Positions 5,412-5,462 of a stretch of 5,462 nucleotides of DNA are shown piece after piece. The notes under the pieces were generated by a model. That model worked only from the letters and a program-made list of their open reading frames with translations, made no database searches and was not told the DNA's origin. The DNA is from G020354025 sp964621455 (GTDB lineage: Bacteria > Fidelibacterota > Marinisomatia > SCGC-AAA003-L08 > TS1B11): assembly GCA_964621455.1 (NCBI GenBank), contig CAZULW010000116.1, forward strand, positions 1 through 5,462. The letters are read 5' to 3'. How positions within the stretch are numbered: position 1 is the stretch's first letter; every line of letters starts with the position of its first letter. Position numbers and translations under genes: made by a program.

Positions 5412-5429
5412 CGCAAAGAACGCAAAGAA
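5412..5429 (+). repeat. Perfect nine-base tandem pair CGCAAAGAA
   Basis: CGCAAAGAA occurs twice back to back (5412-5420, 5421-5429). It resembles the nine-base CGCCAAGGA-type pair downstream of PrpD when that site is read on the minus strand. The remainder to 5462 holds a short palindrome AGAGT-A-ACTCT (5438-5448) and no supportable gene start. Confidence 0.75.
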
Positions 5430-5462
5430 TGGAATCAGAGTAACTCTCCTGACGCCATGCTT

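Noticed and set aside
5457..5462. Start of a plus-strand gene at the right edge (ATG at 5457)
   Set aside because: Only two codons are visible, and the upstream sequence gives no convincing support.

Overview
The window looks like a piece of a draft or metagenome-derived bacterial scaffold. It carries a run of exactly 100 Ns (1772-1871), which is a typical scaffolding spacer. No rRNA, tRNA or strong taxonomic marker is present, so I do not name a phylum. The TolB-like/TPR membrane protein, the Eco57I-type N-terminus, the RES toxin, the DUF4143 ATPase and the repeat-rich intergenic DNA would suit many environmental lineages with complex genomes.

Every supportable gene is on the minus strand. 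In transcription order (right to left) they are: a complete MmgE/PrpD-family protein (5199-3832); a complete AAA+ ATPase with a C-terminal DUF4143 domain (3566-2145); the first 69 codons of an Eco57I-like type IIG restriction-methylation protein (2079-1872, running into the gap); the last 149 codons of a RES-domain NAD+-consuming toxin (1771-1321, running out of the gap); and the first 344 codons of a membrane-anchored TolB-like/TPR protein that leaves the window at base 1. The 252-residue reading frame spanning the Ns joins the methylase start to the toxin end and should not be annotated as one protein.

The intergenic DNA is full of short tandem and inverted repeats. They include a seven-base GGTGACT array that decays at one end (1131-1207), an 18/19-base tandem pair (1227-1263), nine-base paired motifs at 3804-3821 and 5412-5429, and a nested block of direct and inverted repeats with GC-rich hairpins (5234-5395). 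The DUF4143 ATPase and its upstream region are clearly more AT-rich than the PrpD gene, which suggests separate acquisition.

Functionally, the middle (ATPase, restriction-methylation fragment, RES toxin) reads as a small defence or toxin-antitoxin patch between a metabolic gene and a regulatory or sensory membrane protein. I find no clear evidence for a wholly new system. The best place to look is the unsequenced DNA in the gap, which should hold the rest of the methylase and probably the RES antitoxin.
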